A stretch of DNA of 64,000 nucleotides, taken from Sialis fuliginosa. Its lineage: Eukaryota; Arthropoda; Insecta; Megaloptera; Sialidae. Both the position numbers and the translations under genes were made by a program. The first letter of the stretch is position 1. Each line of letters begins with the position of its first letter. The stretch covers positions 23,073,098-23,137,097 of the forward strand of contig OY540812.1 in NCBI GenBank assembly GCA_961205875.1. The letters run 5' to 3'. The notes below the pieces were generated by a model. The model searched no databases. It saw only the letters and a list, made by a program, of their open reading frames with translations, and was not told the DNA's origin. Positions 12,043-23,499 of the stretch are shown in pieces.

Positions 12043-12606
12043 TGCGAACAACTGACAATAGGCATGATGCCAGTAACAAAGTATCACTGAAATTATGATT
12101 TTAAATAATGAAATAAGTTAAAAAGATTCTAAAAAAATGTATTTATTTTTATATTAAATGTGAGATTAATCAGATTAATATGATTTTTGTTAAAATAAAA
12201 ACGCAAAATACAGCAATCCGCCATATTTGAGTGGATGACGTCACGGCTACGTAAACGTAATTTTTGTTTCATTAATATCTGCACTGCTTATAAATTATTT
12301 TGTGGTTTTAAATTATCAATTTGCTCAGTTTTGTATTACCAAAAGTAAAACCGAGAAAAATTAGCGATGGAACAAGGATTTATTATAGTTGACAAGGAGT
12401 GTTTACATAGGCGTGACGTCAAAAATGCGCCATGACACTTGCGAGCGTTTTGGTGTCAAATTCAAAATTAGTTTTAAAAGGGTCAATTTTTGTGATTAAA
12501 CCTTTATTTTCTGCAGAAATAAGCATTTTTTTTTTGGATGTAAGAGATACGTAAGATCATTATAAAATAGTTTTTAAAAATAAGACATCATGCCTATTGC
12601 TTCGCA
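12043..12606. mobile_element. internally deleted transposon with CRE-like boxes
   Basis: Ends share CAATAGGCATGATG in inverted orientation (TGCGAA...CAATAGGCATGATG at left; ATCATGCCTATTG...TTCGCA at right). Inside are two TGACGTCA palindromes (about 12236 and 12412). A short frame starts at 12367 (MEQGFIIVDKE...) and stops after 22 codons. It reads as the start of a transposon protein joined to the element's far end, i.e. an internal-deletion derivative. The family is not certain. Confidence 0.55.
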
Positions 12607-12789
12607 GACCCCATTTTAAGAATGTGTGATAAAGCGTATAATAATATATATAAATTTATATTGTTATAAAAAGGACTATCTGAATTTTTATTTTTTGTGG
12701 AGTTAATTGTTTTCGGTTCAAATTATGTTATAAGCTTTTAAAACAATAAATAGAATCTATATGTATGTATATATAAACAAGTGTTACAA

Positions 12790-13015
12790 ATCAGTGTGTT
12801 GTATCGGAGAGGCCGCGTGTCACCGGGGACTTGCTGCAATCGGACGTAAGTGCACGCGCTCGTTCACACACACACGGTTTTCTGCGCGCCTGTAATTTAT
12901 TCTCTTTACTTCTTCCGTACGAGATCCACTCTGTCTGTATACATTTTGTATGACAATTGCGGTTTCCCGGCGTGTTGATGATTGTGTCTGAACACAGGAA
13001 ATCAGGCGCATACAT
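12790..13015. promoter_or_regulatory. GC-richer island, candidate cis-regulatory element
   Basis: GC jumps to about half, with GAGGCCGCGTGTCACCGGG and GCACGCGCTCGTTCACAC. Two overlapping minus-strand frames (74 and 66 codons) stay open in different phases, which is expected of GC-richer DNA in this background and argues against either being a gene. Confidence 0.3.
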
Positions 13016-13599
13016 GACAAATTTGTTAGAGGGGGAAAAGCGAAATATTTTTTTTTAAATTCCTTGATTGTTAGTTTTCAGGAGTTAAGTCTTTCATATC
13101 ATCTATAATATTAAAAATTATAAGATTTCCTTATACTTATATTTTTTTAAATGTGGGAACTTAACATTGGCTTAATTGACGACTACAACAATGGGATTTT
13201 GGTACAATTAACAACTGTGGTATTGGTTTTTAGTAATTTAGTTTCTTCACAAGCAAAATCCGTGTGTTTTAGACCCAACAGGCGAAACACCAACAATTGT
13301 TTTTAAAACAATTCGAATTTAAAAATGTATAGAAGTTTTGTTTTAAAAACAAATGTTATATTTTAATTATTTATTTGGCGTAAAACCACCATTAGACAAC
13401 ATTCCTTATAAAACCGATAATAAGAACTTAAGGTTATTGAGTTATCCCATGTTTCATAACAGTGATTATTTCTTTAAGAAAATGGTTGAAAAATAATGAT
13501 TTAATTAGGTATTATTATCTTTTTGAAATTTCGTTATAACAAAACAATTAGGTACTACCTATTTCAAATGTATGAATTCCCATTCTCTTAAACTGAATT

Positions 13600-13770
13600 A
13601 GTGAGAATTCCACTGATTCCTTCAGTAAATGAAAAAGTCACTAAAAATCAGTGGTATATACGTTCTCACTTATCAACCACTGATTTGTTCAGTGATTATC
13701 CACTGATTAGCAGTGGTCTACTTTTCACTATTTCACAGTGCAGAGTAGACCATAGTCACTGATTTAGTTT
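13600..13770. repeat. cluster of CACTGATT motifs on both strands
   Basis: CACTGATT or its complement occurs at 13611-13618, 13646-13653 (reversed), 13678-13685, about 13701-13708 and 13757-13764, with a close variant CAGTGATT at 13690. A stem TGGTCTAC/GTAGACCA (13714-13721 with 13745-13752) lies among them. It could be a degenerate foldback element or a binding-site array. I cannot tell which. Confidence 0.55.
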
Positions 13771-13872
13771 TAGAGAGTTATATAAACTGTTTAGACGTCA
13801 AAACCACAAACTCCATTTTGTGTTTGATCTATTTAGATATTTGATTGTGAAGTGAAGTCATTTTAAATTGTA

Positions 13873-14030
13873 CACAGAGAAAAAAGGTTTTTATAAAGCA
13901 AAGAGAAAATTATTGCTTTTATTAAACGATATTATTTTAAGATTATATTAATATATTAAGATAATGTTGTTTTTGTTGTATATAAAACAAGGATTTTCTT
14001 GCCCTAATACAAGTTTTTCTAAATAGCTTA
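13873..14030. mobile_element. decayed relative of the MITE at 8038
   Basis: Shares the right-hand portion (TATATAAAACAAGGATTTTCTTG, with CAAGTTTTTCTA outside it) with 8200-8277, and begins ACACAGAGAAAAAAGG. Much diverged; no target duplication found. Confidence 0.4.
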
Positions 14031-14194
14031 AATATTTTTTTAGGTAAATTCTTTTTTATTGTATGAAATTGAAATTAGCCACTTTAACTTCTTAAATTAT
14101 TTAAAGAACGATAAATGTTCATAAAATCTGTTTGTATAATTAATTTTTATTTTATTAAGTAACGCATTTCATAAAGTATCCCTCTTCATGTATA

Positions 14195-14345
14195 CGTCCC
14201 TGCAGGAAGTCATGTGCGCGCTCTCTGAAATATTCCTACGTGAATTATTTAACATTTCATCAATTCCTCCAGGTGAATCATAACTTAATGCTGAATGTAT
14301 ACGGCTACCGCCGGTATGTACATCGGTCCCCGCTAAATGAAGGAT
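14195..14345. promoter_or_regulatory. GC-richer island, candidate cis-regulatory element
   Basis: Contains a consensus ETS site CAGGAAGT (14203-14210), then CATGTGCGCGC, and further on CGGCTACCGCCGGTATG. No inverted termini. Confidence 0.3.
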
Positions 14346-14944
14346 ACGCTGGTTAATATTTGATGTATTTTTTGTTTTGTTTTGTATGATTGATGTATTA
14401 TATTTTGGTTTATTAATGGGGTTTATTTGTTCTATTAATAATTAAATTTGTCAGATTAAATTCAGGTATTTTTTTTATATATTGGTAAGTGGTGAGGTTA
14501 CGTTAGGTGATCGCTCAAGAGAAAAAATATTTTTTTAGTGTATTTATTTGAGAGAATTGCATACTGAAAAAACGTGATTCTTTTTTCTATTTATTACAAA
14601 GTTAGAAATTAAAAACAAATGGCATTAATTTTTTTAAATCTTTCTGTCGATTTAAGAACTAATATTTTATTTAAAAATTAACATTTTAAGCAATAAAATA
14701 GTAAATTTGTGAAAATCTAATATGTTTACTTTACAACCAACATTCGATTTTTGGCTTTACTAAAAACGGTCACAAAAAATAAATTGGCTGGAAGATTTAT
14801 TAGTGTTTTTTTCTAAACTGCTCAAATATCAGTTTATAAACAAATGATTGATCTAAACCTTATATTTGACATCTAACAGTATAGAACTAAATAAAATAAA
14901 ACGTGAAATAAGTCGAGGAAAAGATAAATAAGTTTGACCGATGA
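14346..14944. other. AT-rich non-coding stretch
   Basis: Nothing recognised: low-complexity T/A tracts only. Confidence 0.65.
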
Positions 14945-15215
14945 TCTGAGACACGTACCTTCAGACTTGTGATTTATTCGTTCTGTAATATGAAACCCGT
15001 CAACATTCGCGGTGGTAACAACTCTAGTATACACCGGCAAGACAAGATGCGCGCGTTTGAAAATTCAATTTGCCGCGGCGAAAGTAGTGGCGGTGTGAAT
15101 TTACGTAGCTCGCGTGAATATTTCACTTCATAAATATGAGAGCAGCCGCTGAACACAGAATTGGTTTGAACTGGCGATAATTCAGCGGTTTGCGACGACT
15201 GCCGCATCTTCTGTA
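14945..15215. promoter_or_regulatory. GC-richer island, candidate cis-regulatory element
   Basis: A unique block with GATGCGCGCGTTTG and TTTGCCGCGGCGAAAG. A 77-codon minus-strand frame (14974-15207) lies in it. Its sequence resembles no family I know and no splice or start context supports it, so I prefer a regulatory reading. Confidence 0.3.
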
Positions 15216-15348
15216 TCTATGCCTCTTCTTTACATCTAGTATTACAAGGTATATTTTTATTTCGAAGTGAATGTATGCTGTGCAAGCATTTGACTACTTT
15301 TTTGTAGTGGTACGTATACATAATTACTTTTTAAATGGAAGTAATTGT

Positions 15349-15637
15349 CAGTGGCGTAGAAATAGGGTCCGCAGAGTCTGCTATACGAGCGGGTTCTGCA
15401 CGATGGAACCCCCCGGAAAGCCAAAAAAAAATACACATACGCATAAAAAATTAATAATAAAATAAAAATTACACAAATAAATTTAAAAAAAGCGTTGTGT
15501 TATAATCCCGTCTTAAGGCCGTGGGTGTAATTAGTATAGAACATGAATAAATTGAAAATATTGATCTGGACGAAATAATTTTGGAGTTTTTATATGCTTA
15601 TTTTTATTAATAAGAAGTTCTCTTAGTTACGCCACTG
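15349..15637. mobile_element. hAT MITE with perfect 8-bp target duplication
   Basis: 289 bp. It begins CAGTGGCGTAGAAATAG and ends in TTACGCCACTG. GTAATTGT is repeated exactly at 15341-15348 and 15638-15645. The 8-bp duplication and CAGTGGCGTA termini are diagnostic of hAT elements. Only about 10-12 bp of the ends are inverted, and there is no transposase, so it is non-autonomous. The exact duplication suggests a fairly recent insertion. Confidence 0.9.
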
Positions 15638-15790
15638 GTAATTGTATTTGTATTAGGTACCTGTATTTACCAAAAAACTTATACTTTTTCAAAAATATAT
15701 TTTATACTTTAGTTACCTTTTAATGTATTTAATTAAGTATTTTGTGACTAAGGCGTTATATAGAAATACAGAAGCTCGCATTAAAACAGG

Positions 15791-15966
15791 AAAAAAATCT
15801 GCCATGAGAGTCGCGGGACTCTCATACGTAATATACTGAGAGTGAATAGCATGCACGTGATTCTAATTTTATTAAAAACATATTTCTGACATACTAATAA
15901 AAGATAAAATAAAAAAAGAAGTTTTTTAAACGTAATCACTTAACCGTAAACGGATGTTTACTCTTG
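15791..15966 (+). mobile_element. dispersed repeat family 5, internally deleted copy
   Basis: Starts AAAAAATCTGCC and ends AAACGGATGTTTACTCTT, the same ends as 63634-64000, but about half the length. Shared inner parts include ACGTGATTCT...ATTTCTGACA. A perfect stem ATGAGAGTC/GACTCTCAT (15805-15813 with 15818-15826) lies near the start. Confidence 0.6.
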
Positions 15967-16924
15967 TCTATTTTTGGATTTTCTAATTATTTTTTGTTTT
16001 TATTCACTTGAATTAAACTTGACACAAATAATTTACAAGACAAATAGCATTTTATAAAATTCAACCCTTAAGAGATAGGGTGTTAACTTTTTTTAAATTT
16101 TGATATATTTATCCACATAACTGTTTATGATATTAAGGTAAATTCGGACAAAATAATATTCAATATAAATAAGATTTCGACATTAAACCCCTAATGGCGG
16201 AGGTAGACAGGGGGTGGGTTTTTGAAATGTTTAACTAAGATGCGAAATATTTACGATTTTATATAGGTAATGAATAAAAAAAAATAATAATAATAATAAT
16301 TTTATATTTCATCACATATGGAGGATTGTAGATAATTAGTTTCATTCGATCTGGCAGAAAAAATGAATATATAGGTACACATATACCAACGTATGTGAGG
16401 TGTCAAAATGTAGATCTCAATCTATATAATTTGATTCTATGTTTTATTTTTTTTATAACACAAAAATGACGCCTGCAAAGGGCTCAAAGCAGTAATTTAT
16501 TTTGCCCATATAGTATAGGGTTTTCCAATAGTGATTTTTACGCCTGTTAGCGGCTATAGGTATACATATTTAAAATTTATTTTGAAAGATATAGCAGATT
16601 ATCATTGAAAGTTAGTGTTTGCTACACATACTTGAACTACTTAAAGTGGCTACATTAAGCGCGATTGTACTATTATTATTTACATTTTCAACTGAAAACA
16701 TGGCAACGATTGAGAAGCACTGCAATATCAGAAATAAGATCAAAAAAATTTCAATTTCCAGTTCTTGATATGATCAAAGAATCATTTACCCACTCTCCTA
16801 CAAACACCGCATTAAAAAGGCGAACCCAGTACAAAGTAACACATCCATACACACATACACCTGTTATATATACATACACATACATACAAAAACAAGTAGC
16901 AGAAGATCGACGATAAGACTCCAT
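15967..16924. other. AT-rich stretch with microsatellites
   Basis: Holds an (AAT)n run at about 16283-16300 and an ACAC/ATAC-rich tract at 16843-16890. The overlapping open frames here (83, 62, 75 codons) are products of that simple sequence. No gene supported. Confidence 0.65.
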
Positions 16925-17080
16925 ATATGGGATCTGCAAGCGGCGCCCGAAGAATCATGGCGCCCTGGAGACCCTGCCAGGTGCGAGGCCGGGTCTCCGG
17001 GGGACGCGCGCTCGAGATGTATGGAGGCCTTTTTAACATCGGTTAGCGCATCGCCTAATGACGTGTATATACGTACGGTA
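16925..17080. promoter_or_regulatory. GC-richer island, candidate cis-regulatory element
   Basis: Among the most GC-rich parts of the window (GCAAGCGGCGCCCGAAG; GAGGCCGGGTCTCCGGGG), ending with TAGCGCATCGCCTAATGACG. No terminal repeats. Regulatory role inferred. Confidence 0.35.
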
Positions 17081-18839
17081 TGTTCATGTAATCAACTGTT
17101 GTGTTTTGGGTTTAATTGGTCGGAGAATTGGGTGGATCTTTTAATTATGGTGGTGGAAGAATTTTAGATGCTGCTTTGTGTTAAATAATGATGTCTACAG
17201 TGGGAATTAAATGTGGTAGTTATCGAATTATCGGGGTAAGTTTGAATTTGTAATAATTAAATGTGGGTTATATAAATTAAACGCTTAAGATAATATAATT
17301 AACGTACAATAATTACCTTTATATATGTATAATAAATACTATGTTTTTAAAGTGTTTATTTTAGATTTTTACTGTATATATGTACATACTTGTATAATTA
17401 ATCAATCTAATGATCTTAAGTAGATCATTATAATTTATTTTGTTTGAATATGGGTTCTTAAGTTTGTTTAAGAATTACATAGATGTTACCTGTAAAGTAT
17501 GTAATTCAAGTATTCCTTATGTTGAATATTGTCTAGGATTTCTATATAATACCATACGATTTCAGGCAACGTATGAAATATTTGTTTAAAATAAATTTAT
17601 TATATATTTGGTCTAGGTATTATATAGAACACTTACATATTCTATGGAATGCCAAGATAATATTAGGAAATGTATTAAATAAAATACAAAAAGATATATA
17701 AATAAAGCAGATACATATTATTTAATTAATTTTAAAATGTCAAGATTTAAATTAAAAATAAAATTTGGAGCCATTACTACTAAAATAACAAAATCACATA
17801 CACAATATTGGAACATTTGATATTTATTAATAAAATATTAGTTCAGACGCATATTGAGTATGATTTAAAATTGTTAAAATAAAAAATACATTATTATCTA
17901 ACAAGTATGTATTTAAAAAAATCAAATATTAGTAATTTTATTTCGTTCTAGCTAAATATATAATTTTTATTCCTTAAAAAATAATTAGTAGTAGTATTTA
18001 TTTTTATCGGTATTATTATTGTTGTTAAAGAATATCTAAATAAATATACATTAAAATAAACCAAAGGTTAAACATAAGTTACGGTTAAATTGTAATATGT
18101 ATAAAAACTTTAACGTATTTTAATAAATATAAAATTGTCGAAGATCAACCATTCTTTTTTCCAAAGCTTACTTGAGTTGAATTTAATATTAAAATCGAGT
18201 GATCGCTAGTTTTGGCGTGGTTTTGGCTGATTACGCTTCAACTAAAATATATTTTAGTTTTTCATGGCAACTGTGATTTTCATTCAATAATGAATAAAAT
18301 ACATTATATAAATACAGAAACCTTCATTATAATGATTAAATAATATATTATATTAGTTCAGGGGTGTATTATGTAAGATTTAAGACCCTTATTGTTAAAA
18401 TAACAAATTCACAGAAACAATATTGGAACCTTAAATAATATATATTATTAATAATTCAGTCAAATATTTGTCTGGATAGGTATTAAGTGAGATTTAGAGC
18501 CCTTAACCTTATCAGTTAGGTAGTCTAAGAAATGTATATAATTAAATTAAATTTATACATTGCCTGGTGATTTTAGGCATTCTATAGAATACCTAGGAAT
18601 TCTATACATTGCCGGTAACATTGATACTAATTGTAAGTTTTAAACATAGAATTTTCATTGAAATAATAATTTCGAATCTTTAGAAATGTTTGATGTGATA
18701 CGAGAAAAATGATATAAAACCGAAACAAAGCAAACAAACTTGACGTAAATATATGACTAATGTCCAGCCAACTTCAACAGAAATTTCAAAGAGGAAATTC
18801 ATATAAAACTACATCGAACATATGTTATAAATGTTTATG
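17081..18839. other. AT-rich stretch with an old internal duplication
   Basis: 17760-17890 and 18375-18470 share a phrase (AAAATAACAAA.TCACA..ACAATATTGGAAC...AATATTAGTTCAG), and both are near variants of TTCTATAGAATACC-type palindromes (17640, 18575). This looks like an ancient tandem duplication of about 600 bp. No coding signal. Confidence 0.45.
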
Positions 18840-19140
18840 TCGTAAATTTTTATTCTTCGGACATTCCCCCCTCCCTCTCACAACATGTCATCGGAACTTA
18901 GACCGTTCAAAACTAAAAATTCGCATTGCAGTAGCGTCCACAGTAATCCCTAACGGTTAGCCGCTCGTCGTCCTCAGGGACTGACCGAGAATTTGTTACT
19001 TTTCTTGTAAAACCCTGTGTGTGGTGGCCCTTCCCCGCAGTCCCTGCGTTCTCATAGGTCCCTCTAACCTGACGTACGTCCCGCAAAGTAAGAGTTGTCT
19101 GTAATATTTTCCATAAATCATCGGTTGGACTTGCTGGGGG
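18840..19140. promoter_or_regulatory. GC-richer island, candidate cis-regulatory element
   Basis: Unique sequence with CCTTCCCCGCAGTCCCTG, CCTGACGTACGTCCCGC and CATCGGTTGGACTTGCTGG. No terminal repeats, no recognisable frame. Confidence 0.3.
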
Positions 19141-19442
19141 ATTCTGATTTGGGTGTATGTTTATAATAGGTCAGCCAATGTGGCTTCCTGTCGAGAAAAA
19201 ACAATAAAATCAAGATTTTTTATATCACTAAATTAATAGAATATTAAGCCATTTCATTATTTAATAGATTTTACTTTTTAATAGCCCTTTCTGTGATTGC
19301 TATTTTATTATAAAAATGTGGGCTAAAACACAGTACCAGAAGAGCAAAAAACTGTTTTAATGCGATGTTACAGAAAACATTAAGATTAAAATGAATTACT
19401 TATACGTACATATATGATACAAGGACATGTCGTTTTTGTCTA

Positions 19443-19948
19443 GGTATATAAAGACAAGGTAGTCTCATCAGCTCCTTGACCAATCAGCATTAGCGCGGGA
19501 ATTGACGTCACCACGAAGACATATTCAAATGTTATAAATGTACGAGTATAATAGAATAGCAATTACAAAAGATTCCTTTATTATCCTTGTTTTCGTATTT
19601 TTTGATATTTTAATAACACATACAATTAAAGAAATACAAATTTGACATTGCAAAATCATAAAAAACTGTCAGAATCACAGAACCAACTTAAGAATGGTAA
19701 AGATGACGCTTCCCGAATAGACCAAATAGTCTGTGACGGATTTTTTATGATTTTGCAATATTGAATTTGTATTTCTTTGTTTGTATGTGCTGTTAAAATC
19801 CCAAATAAGAATAAATAAAGGAATTTTATTGTAATTGGTATTTTATTATACATTTATAACATTTGAATATGTCTTCGTGGTGACATCAATTCCCGCGCCA
19901 ACGTTGATTGGTTAAGGAGTTGATGAGACTACCTTGTCTTTATATACC
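19443..19948. mobile_element. 506-bp foldback MITE with promoter-like arms
   Basis: Both ends read GGTATATAAAGACAAGGTAG inward. Complementarity continues for most of each half, through CAATCAGC, GCGGGAATTGA and GAAGACATATTCAAATG. Reading outward, each arm shows a CRE-like box (TGACGTCA 19503-19510; TGACATCA 19881-19888), then ATTGG, then TTTATATA. No clear target duplication. Non-coding. Confidence 0.75.
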
Positions 19949-20165
19949 TTGGTTTTTGTATGTAAATTATAAATAAGGATCTTTACATGATACTACCCCT
20001 AATATTGTACCATTTTAAATTACGAGGAAGATTCTCTTAAGTGGTACGCACTGCTTCATAGGATGTTTTAAATCAAAATTTGAAATTAAATTGGAAATTA
20101 TAGTTCAGTAAATAATTGGCAGTATGAGATGAGCATCTTAATCTTCTCACAATTAATCATTATTA

Positions 20166-20514
20166 TCTTAATATATAAAAACGTTAGTGCGTATATACAT
20201 ATATGTTTGGTGCTCCGATAAGTTTATAGATTTTTCGGATCCGGTAGGTGGCGCTAGGGTCGAGAATGTGTATTTATGGTCCGATTTGGCTAATATTCAG
20301 AATATGTGTTAGTTATGTGAAAAAAATATTGTTACAAAAAATGGACCCAGTAGGAGGCGCTGGAGTCGTGATATTTACGAAAATGTGTATTTATGTTCTG
20401 AATTTTAAACAAATTATTTTGGGCAGAAGAACGTTGTTGAGTCAGCTAAAACAACAATTAAAACCATTCATACGTAACAGGAGATGAAATATTAACTCCC
20501 ATGCGAAGCTGAGA
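20166..20514 (+). mobile_element. Helitron-like repeat family 2, copy A
   Basis: Begins TCTTAATATATAAAAAC and includes GATAAGTTTATAGATTTTT, GGTAGGTGGCGCT and TGTATTTATGGTCCGATTTG, all shared with 55243-55732. It ends near CCCATGCGAAGCTGAG. The 5' TC and the GCGAAGC-type end suggest a Helitron derivative. A 79-codon frame inside is not coding. At about 20310 it preserves the undisturbed site where copy B carries an insertion. Confidence 0.6.
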
Positions 20515-20679
20515 ATTAATATTGAATGTATAGCGTTGAAGATAAAATATCATTTATCTGTTTCAACGTAAATATTTAAGGTAAATTTGTATTTAAATAA
20601 TATAAATGAAATAAAACTAGATGAAAAATATACTTAATTTTTAATTTTTAAATATTTTTTTTAATTTTCGGTCACCCGC

Positions 20680-20890
20680 GTATATATTTTCATAATACAT
20701 CGATCTAAAAATAATTTTAAGATCGCCTCTTCAACTGCCAAGAAATGTAAGAAACTTTGGGCCGACGCATGGAATGAATTATTATCACTTTGCCGTACGG
20801 TGGATGGGCGAGTTTGTGTGAGTGTATGTGGTGCGGTTCCCCGCACAAATAGCATTATGATTGCTTGGCGGGAAGGAGTTTTTTTATTTC
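20680..20890. promoter_or_regulatory. GC-richer island with overlapping RUNX-like sites
   Basis: Contains TGTGGT and TGCGGTT back to back (20827-20838), both orientations of the RUNX/Runt consensus, and GGAATGAATTATTATCAC. The overlapping 100- and 103-codon frames on opposite strands are mutually exclusive and show no family. A cis-regulatory element is the better guess. Confidence 0.35.
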
Positions 20891-21370
20891 TCCAGTGGAT
20901 TCTGTTTGAAATGCACGTATTGTATCTGTATAGCAACAAAACACATGTTTTCTTTATTTTCATTTTGGCTAAGAGACACGGTGGAAATATTTACATTATG
21001 GGTGGAAACCGCTTTTTCTGTTGTGGTCTTACATTCGATTGTATTATGAAGGGACTTCTGACCGGAAACGTGATTTTTGTGCTACTTTTTAGAATCAAAT
21101 ATATTTTATAATATGCATCACAAAAAAATATTCGGTAGTACTGTGAATATTTATATATATTATATCAGTTTTTGGTTGATCGTGAATTTACTTTTGAACG
21201 ATTTGCTAAAAAATTTCAATAATTTTTTTGACGTTTAGAAAATTGAATACAAGTTGTAAGAACTTTTATAAATATAAATTGATATAATACATCACATATA
21301 AATCGTACACTTTCGTATATTTTTTGTCAACACTACAGACTGTAGTATACTGAATAGTTGATGACAACAT

Positions 21371-21762
21371 CGGGTCTAGGAAATTCACCGTCCACAGTTC
21401 ACCGTCGGAAAGATCACCGCTGGTAAATTCACTGCCGAATAAAAAATAAAAAATATTATTAATTTAATTTATTAATTTGATTAGACTGCAGTTTGCTCCG
21501 TCTACTTTATGTATTTATGTTACATATATACAGTTCAACCAAATAATTATATCTGAAAAGATGTAGTTTTATTTTTTTTATAAAATATCCTTAAATATAT
21601 ATATTGCACATTATTAAGACCAGTCTAATCTAATAAATAAATTAAATTAATAATATATTTTTATCTTTTTATTCGGCGGTAAATTTACCTGCGGCGAACT
21701 TTCCGGCAGTGAACTGTGGACAGTGAATAATAATTGTGGACGGTGAACTTTCCGGACACCGA
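21371..21762. mobile_element. foldback element with reiterated TTCACCGTC units
   Basis: Arms of about 110 bp or more. The left arm runs TCACCGTCCACAGTTCACCG...GCCGAATAAAAAATA and reappears reversed at the right. The right arm has an extra 35-bp unit containing GTGGACGGTGAAC, so the arm ends are made of short reiterated GTTCACCGTC/GTCCAC words. The A/T-rich centre is non-coding. No superfamily assigned. Confidence 0.7.
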
Positions 21763-21959
21763 CAAAATCGACTATCTTTCTGTCAAGATCAATTCATTTG
21801 TAAAAATTTTGCTACATTCATGTGAATAATAAAATCAAGAAAGAAAAATCTATAAAAATTTGAATTATATGATTATTTTCTTCGATAAATGCACACCATT
21901 ACATAAAAAAAAACTTTAAAGCCTTCATAAATAATAAAGCAGTTAAAATATGTTATTTT

Positions 21960-22150
21960 CTTTTCACTGTTCGCAAGTCCGAATCACGTCTACCAACTGT
22001 ACGACAACACACACAAACTGCAGCATGAATAGATCTGCATACAAACAAAAGAAAGCAAGAGAGACTTTTTATTATTCACTTCATTATGATCACGATGTGG
22101 TTCGACATGTCCCCACGGGATGGCGCCACACGCTAATTAAAAATTAAACC
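21960..22150. promoter_or_regulatory. GC-richer island, candidate cis-regulatory element
   Basis: Contains CCCCACGGGA (22111-22120), one base from the COE/EBF consensus TCCCNNGGGA, next to TGGCGCCACACGCTAATTA. A 65-codon frame spans it and is not convincing. Confidence 0.3.
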
Positions 22151-22299
22151 TCATTCTTTTCTTCGGCCAGGTTGACTTTACAACTTGCTAAACTAAACAA
22201 GAAGGTATATTATGTATTCCGTTTCGTTTAATACACCTGAGGAACGTAAGCAAACTTGTATAAAGCTCTAGGTAGGTAGGTAAATGAAGGAAATATACG

Positions 22300-22430
22300 T
22301 TCTATTCCAACGCTTCAATTCATCTGGTGTATAAACTACTGACGTCTGTCTGTCCACCGGTGGTTTCATATCAGATAAGATGAATCGGATCAATGAATTG
22401 TCTTTAGAGTAGACTGGAGAAATAAATATG
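22300..22430. promoter_or_regulatory. small GC-richer island
   Basis: TCTGTCCACCGGTGGTTTC forms a short palindrome (CCACCGGTGG) followed by a GATA-type word CAGATAAGATG. Weak candidate. Confidence 0.2.
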
Positions 22431-23149
22431 GGACATATTTTTTCTATCTTATATTTTGATTAAAAATTTTGAAGTACTATCCTTAATCTAATCTAAGAAA
22501 AATATATTTATTTAGGGACTATAATTTTTAGTTTATATGACAATATTAAATATTGATTTTTTGATTGTGTAGGCAAGTTGGAATATTTGTTATAGTATAA
22601 TGATGAATGTAGTCATCTTAGGTCATATGATCTAGTATACATAATTCTTGTTTCTCAATGTTATATGTTGATTATTAATATTAGTATTTTATTTATCGTA
22701 TGATAATTAATATATAAACCAGTGGTGAGAAACCTCCGGCCATTGGGACTATCGTATTCAGCTCGCGTTAGAATTAAATACATTTGTAATAAAACGACTC
22801 TTTTTTGTACTAAATTCAATTTTTTTTATTGTATAAATAGCCCCACCCCTTCCCCGCATTTGTAACTATGTAGGTATGTATTTAAAATATAAGTACCTAC
22901 TATTTACTTGATTTTAATAATAAGTTTATAATAATGTTTTCGATATTTTGTATTGGATTTTTAATAATATTTTATATCCAGGGCCGTACTTACACATCTT
23001 AAGCCCCATTGAAATTTTTTGTTTAGTAAAAAATGAAATTTATTGAATAATTGAACGTATTAGATTATTGTAATATTGTGAGACTTTTTTGTTCTTAGCC
23101 AACTAAAATAGTTTACCTACTAACCATTTCCATTTACCTCGAGGACTCT
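22431..23149. other. AT-rich stretch with hAT-like fragments
   Basis: CAGTGGTGAGAAACCTCCGG at about 22723 looks like a hAT terminus, and CAGGGCCGTACTTACAC at about 22979 like another element's start, but neither has a matching right end here. The remainder is A/T-rich. Confidence 0.4.
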
Positions 23150-23330
23150 CAATTGATCTTAGGAATCCTGGATAATTATTTAATTTATCTGATAACGCGT
23201 TATTGTACTTCACGAAGTTTCTGTCATCGCGAGGTACCCAGTTAGTGCCTGATGCGCCTGTTCATAAGTACGACTCTGTTTTTATCTATACTTTATCTAA
23301 CTGTTCCTACTTTACGAAAAATTCTTGTTT
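23150..23330. promoter_or_regulatory. GC-richer island with GATA-type words
   Basis: TTTATCTGATAACGCG offers two overlapping GATA cores. It is followed by GTCATCGCGAGGTACCCAG and GCCTGATGCGCCTG. No repeats; regulatory reading is inferred. Confidence 0.3.
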
Positions 23331-23499
23331 TATTAAGTAATTAAATAAAATCGCTATTTAATTATATTTTAACTATGATAATGTATTATGAATACGTATA
23401 TGAAAATAGGAAAATAAATTAAAAAAAACAAATGTATTGGAATCATGATAAACCATTAATTAAAATTATTTGTTCATTTTTGTTGTCAAAGATGTCCTT

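Noticed and set aside
20661-21111. Overlapping 100- and 103-codon ORFs on opposite strands
   Set aside because: Mutually exclusive, no family, and situated in a GC-richer island where stops are rarer.
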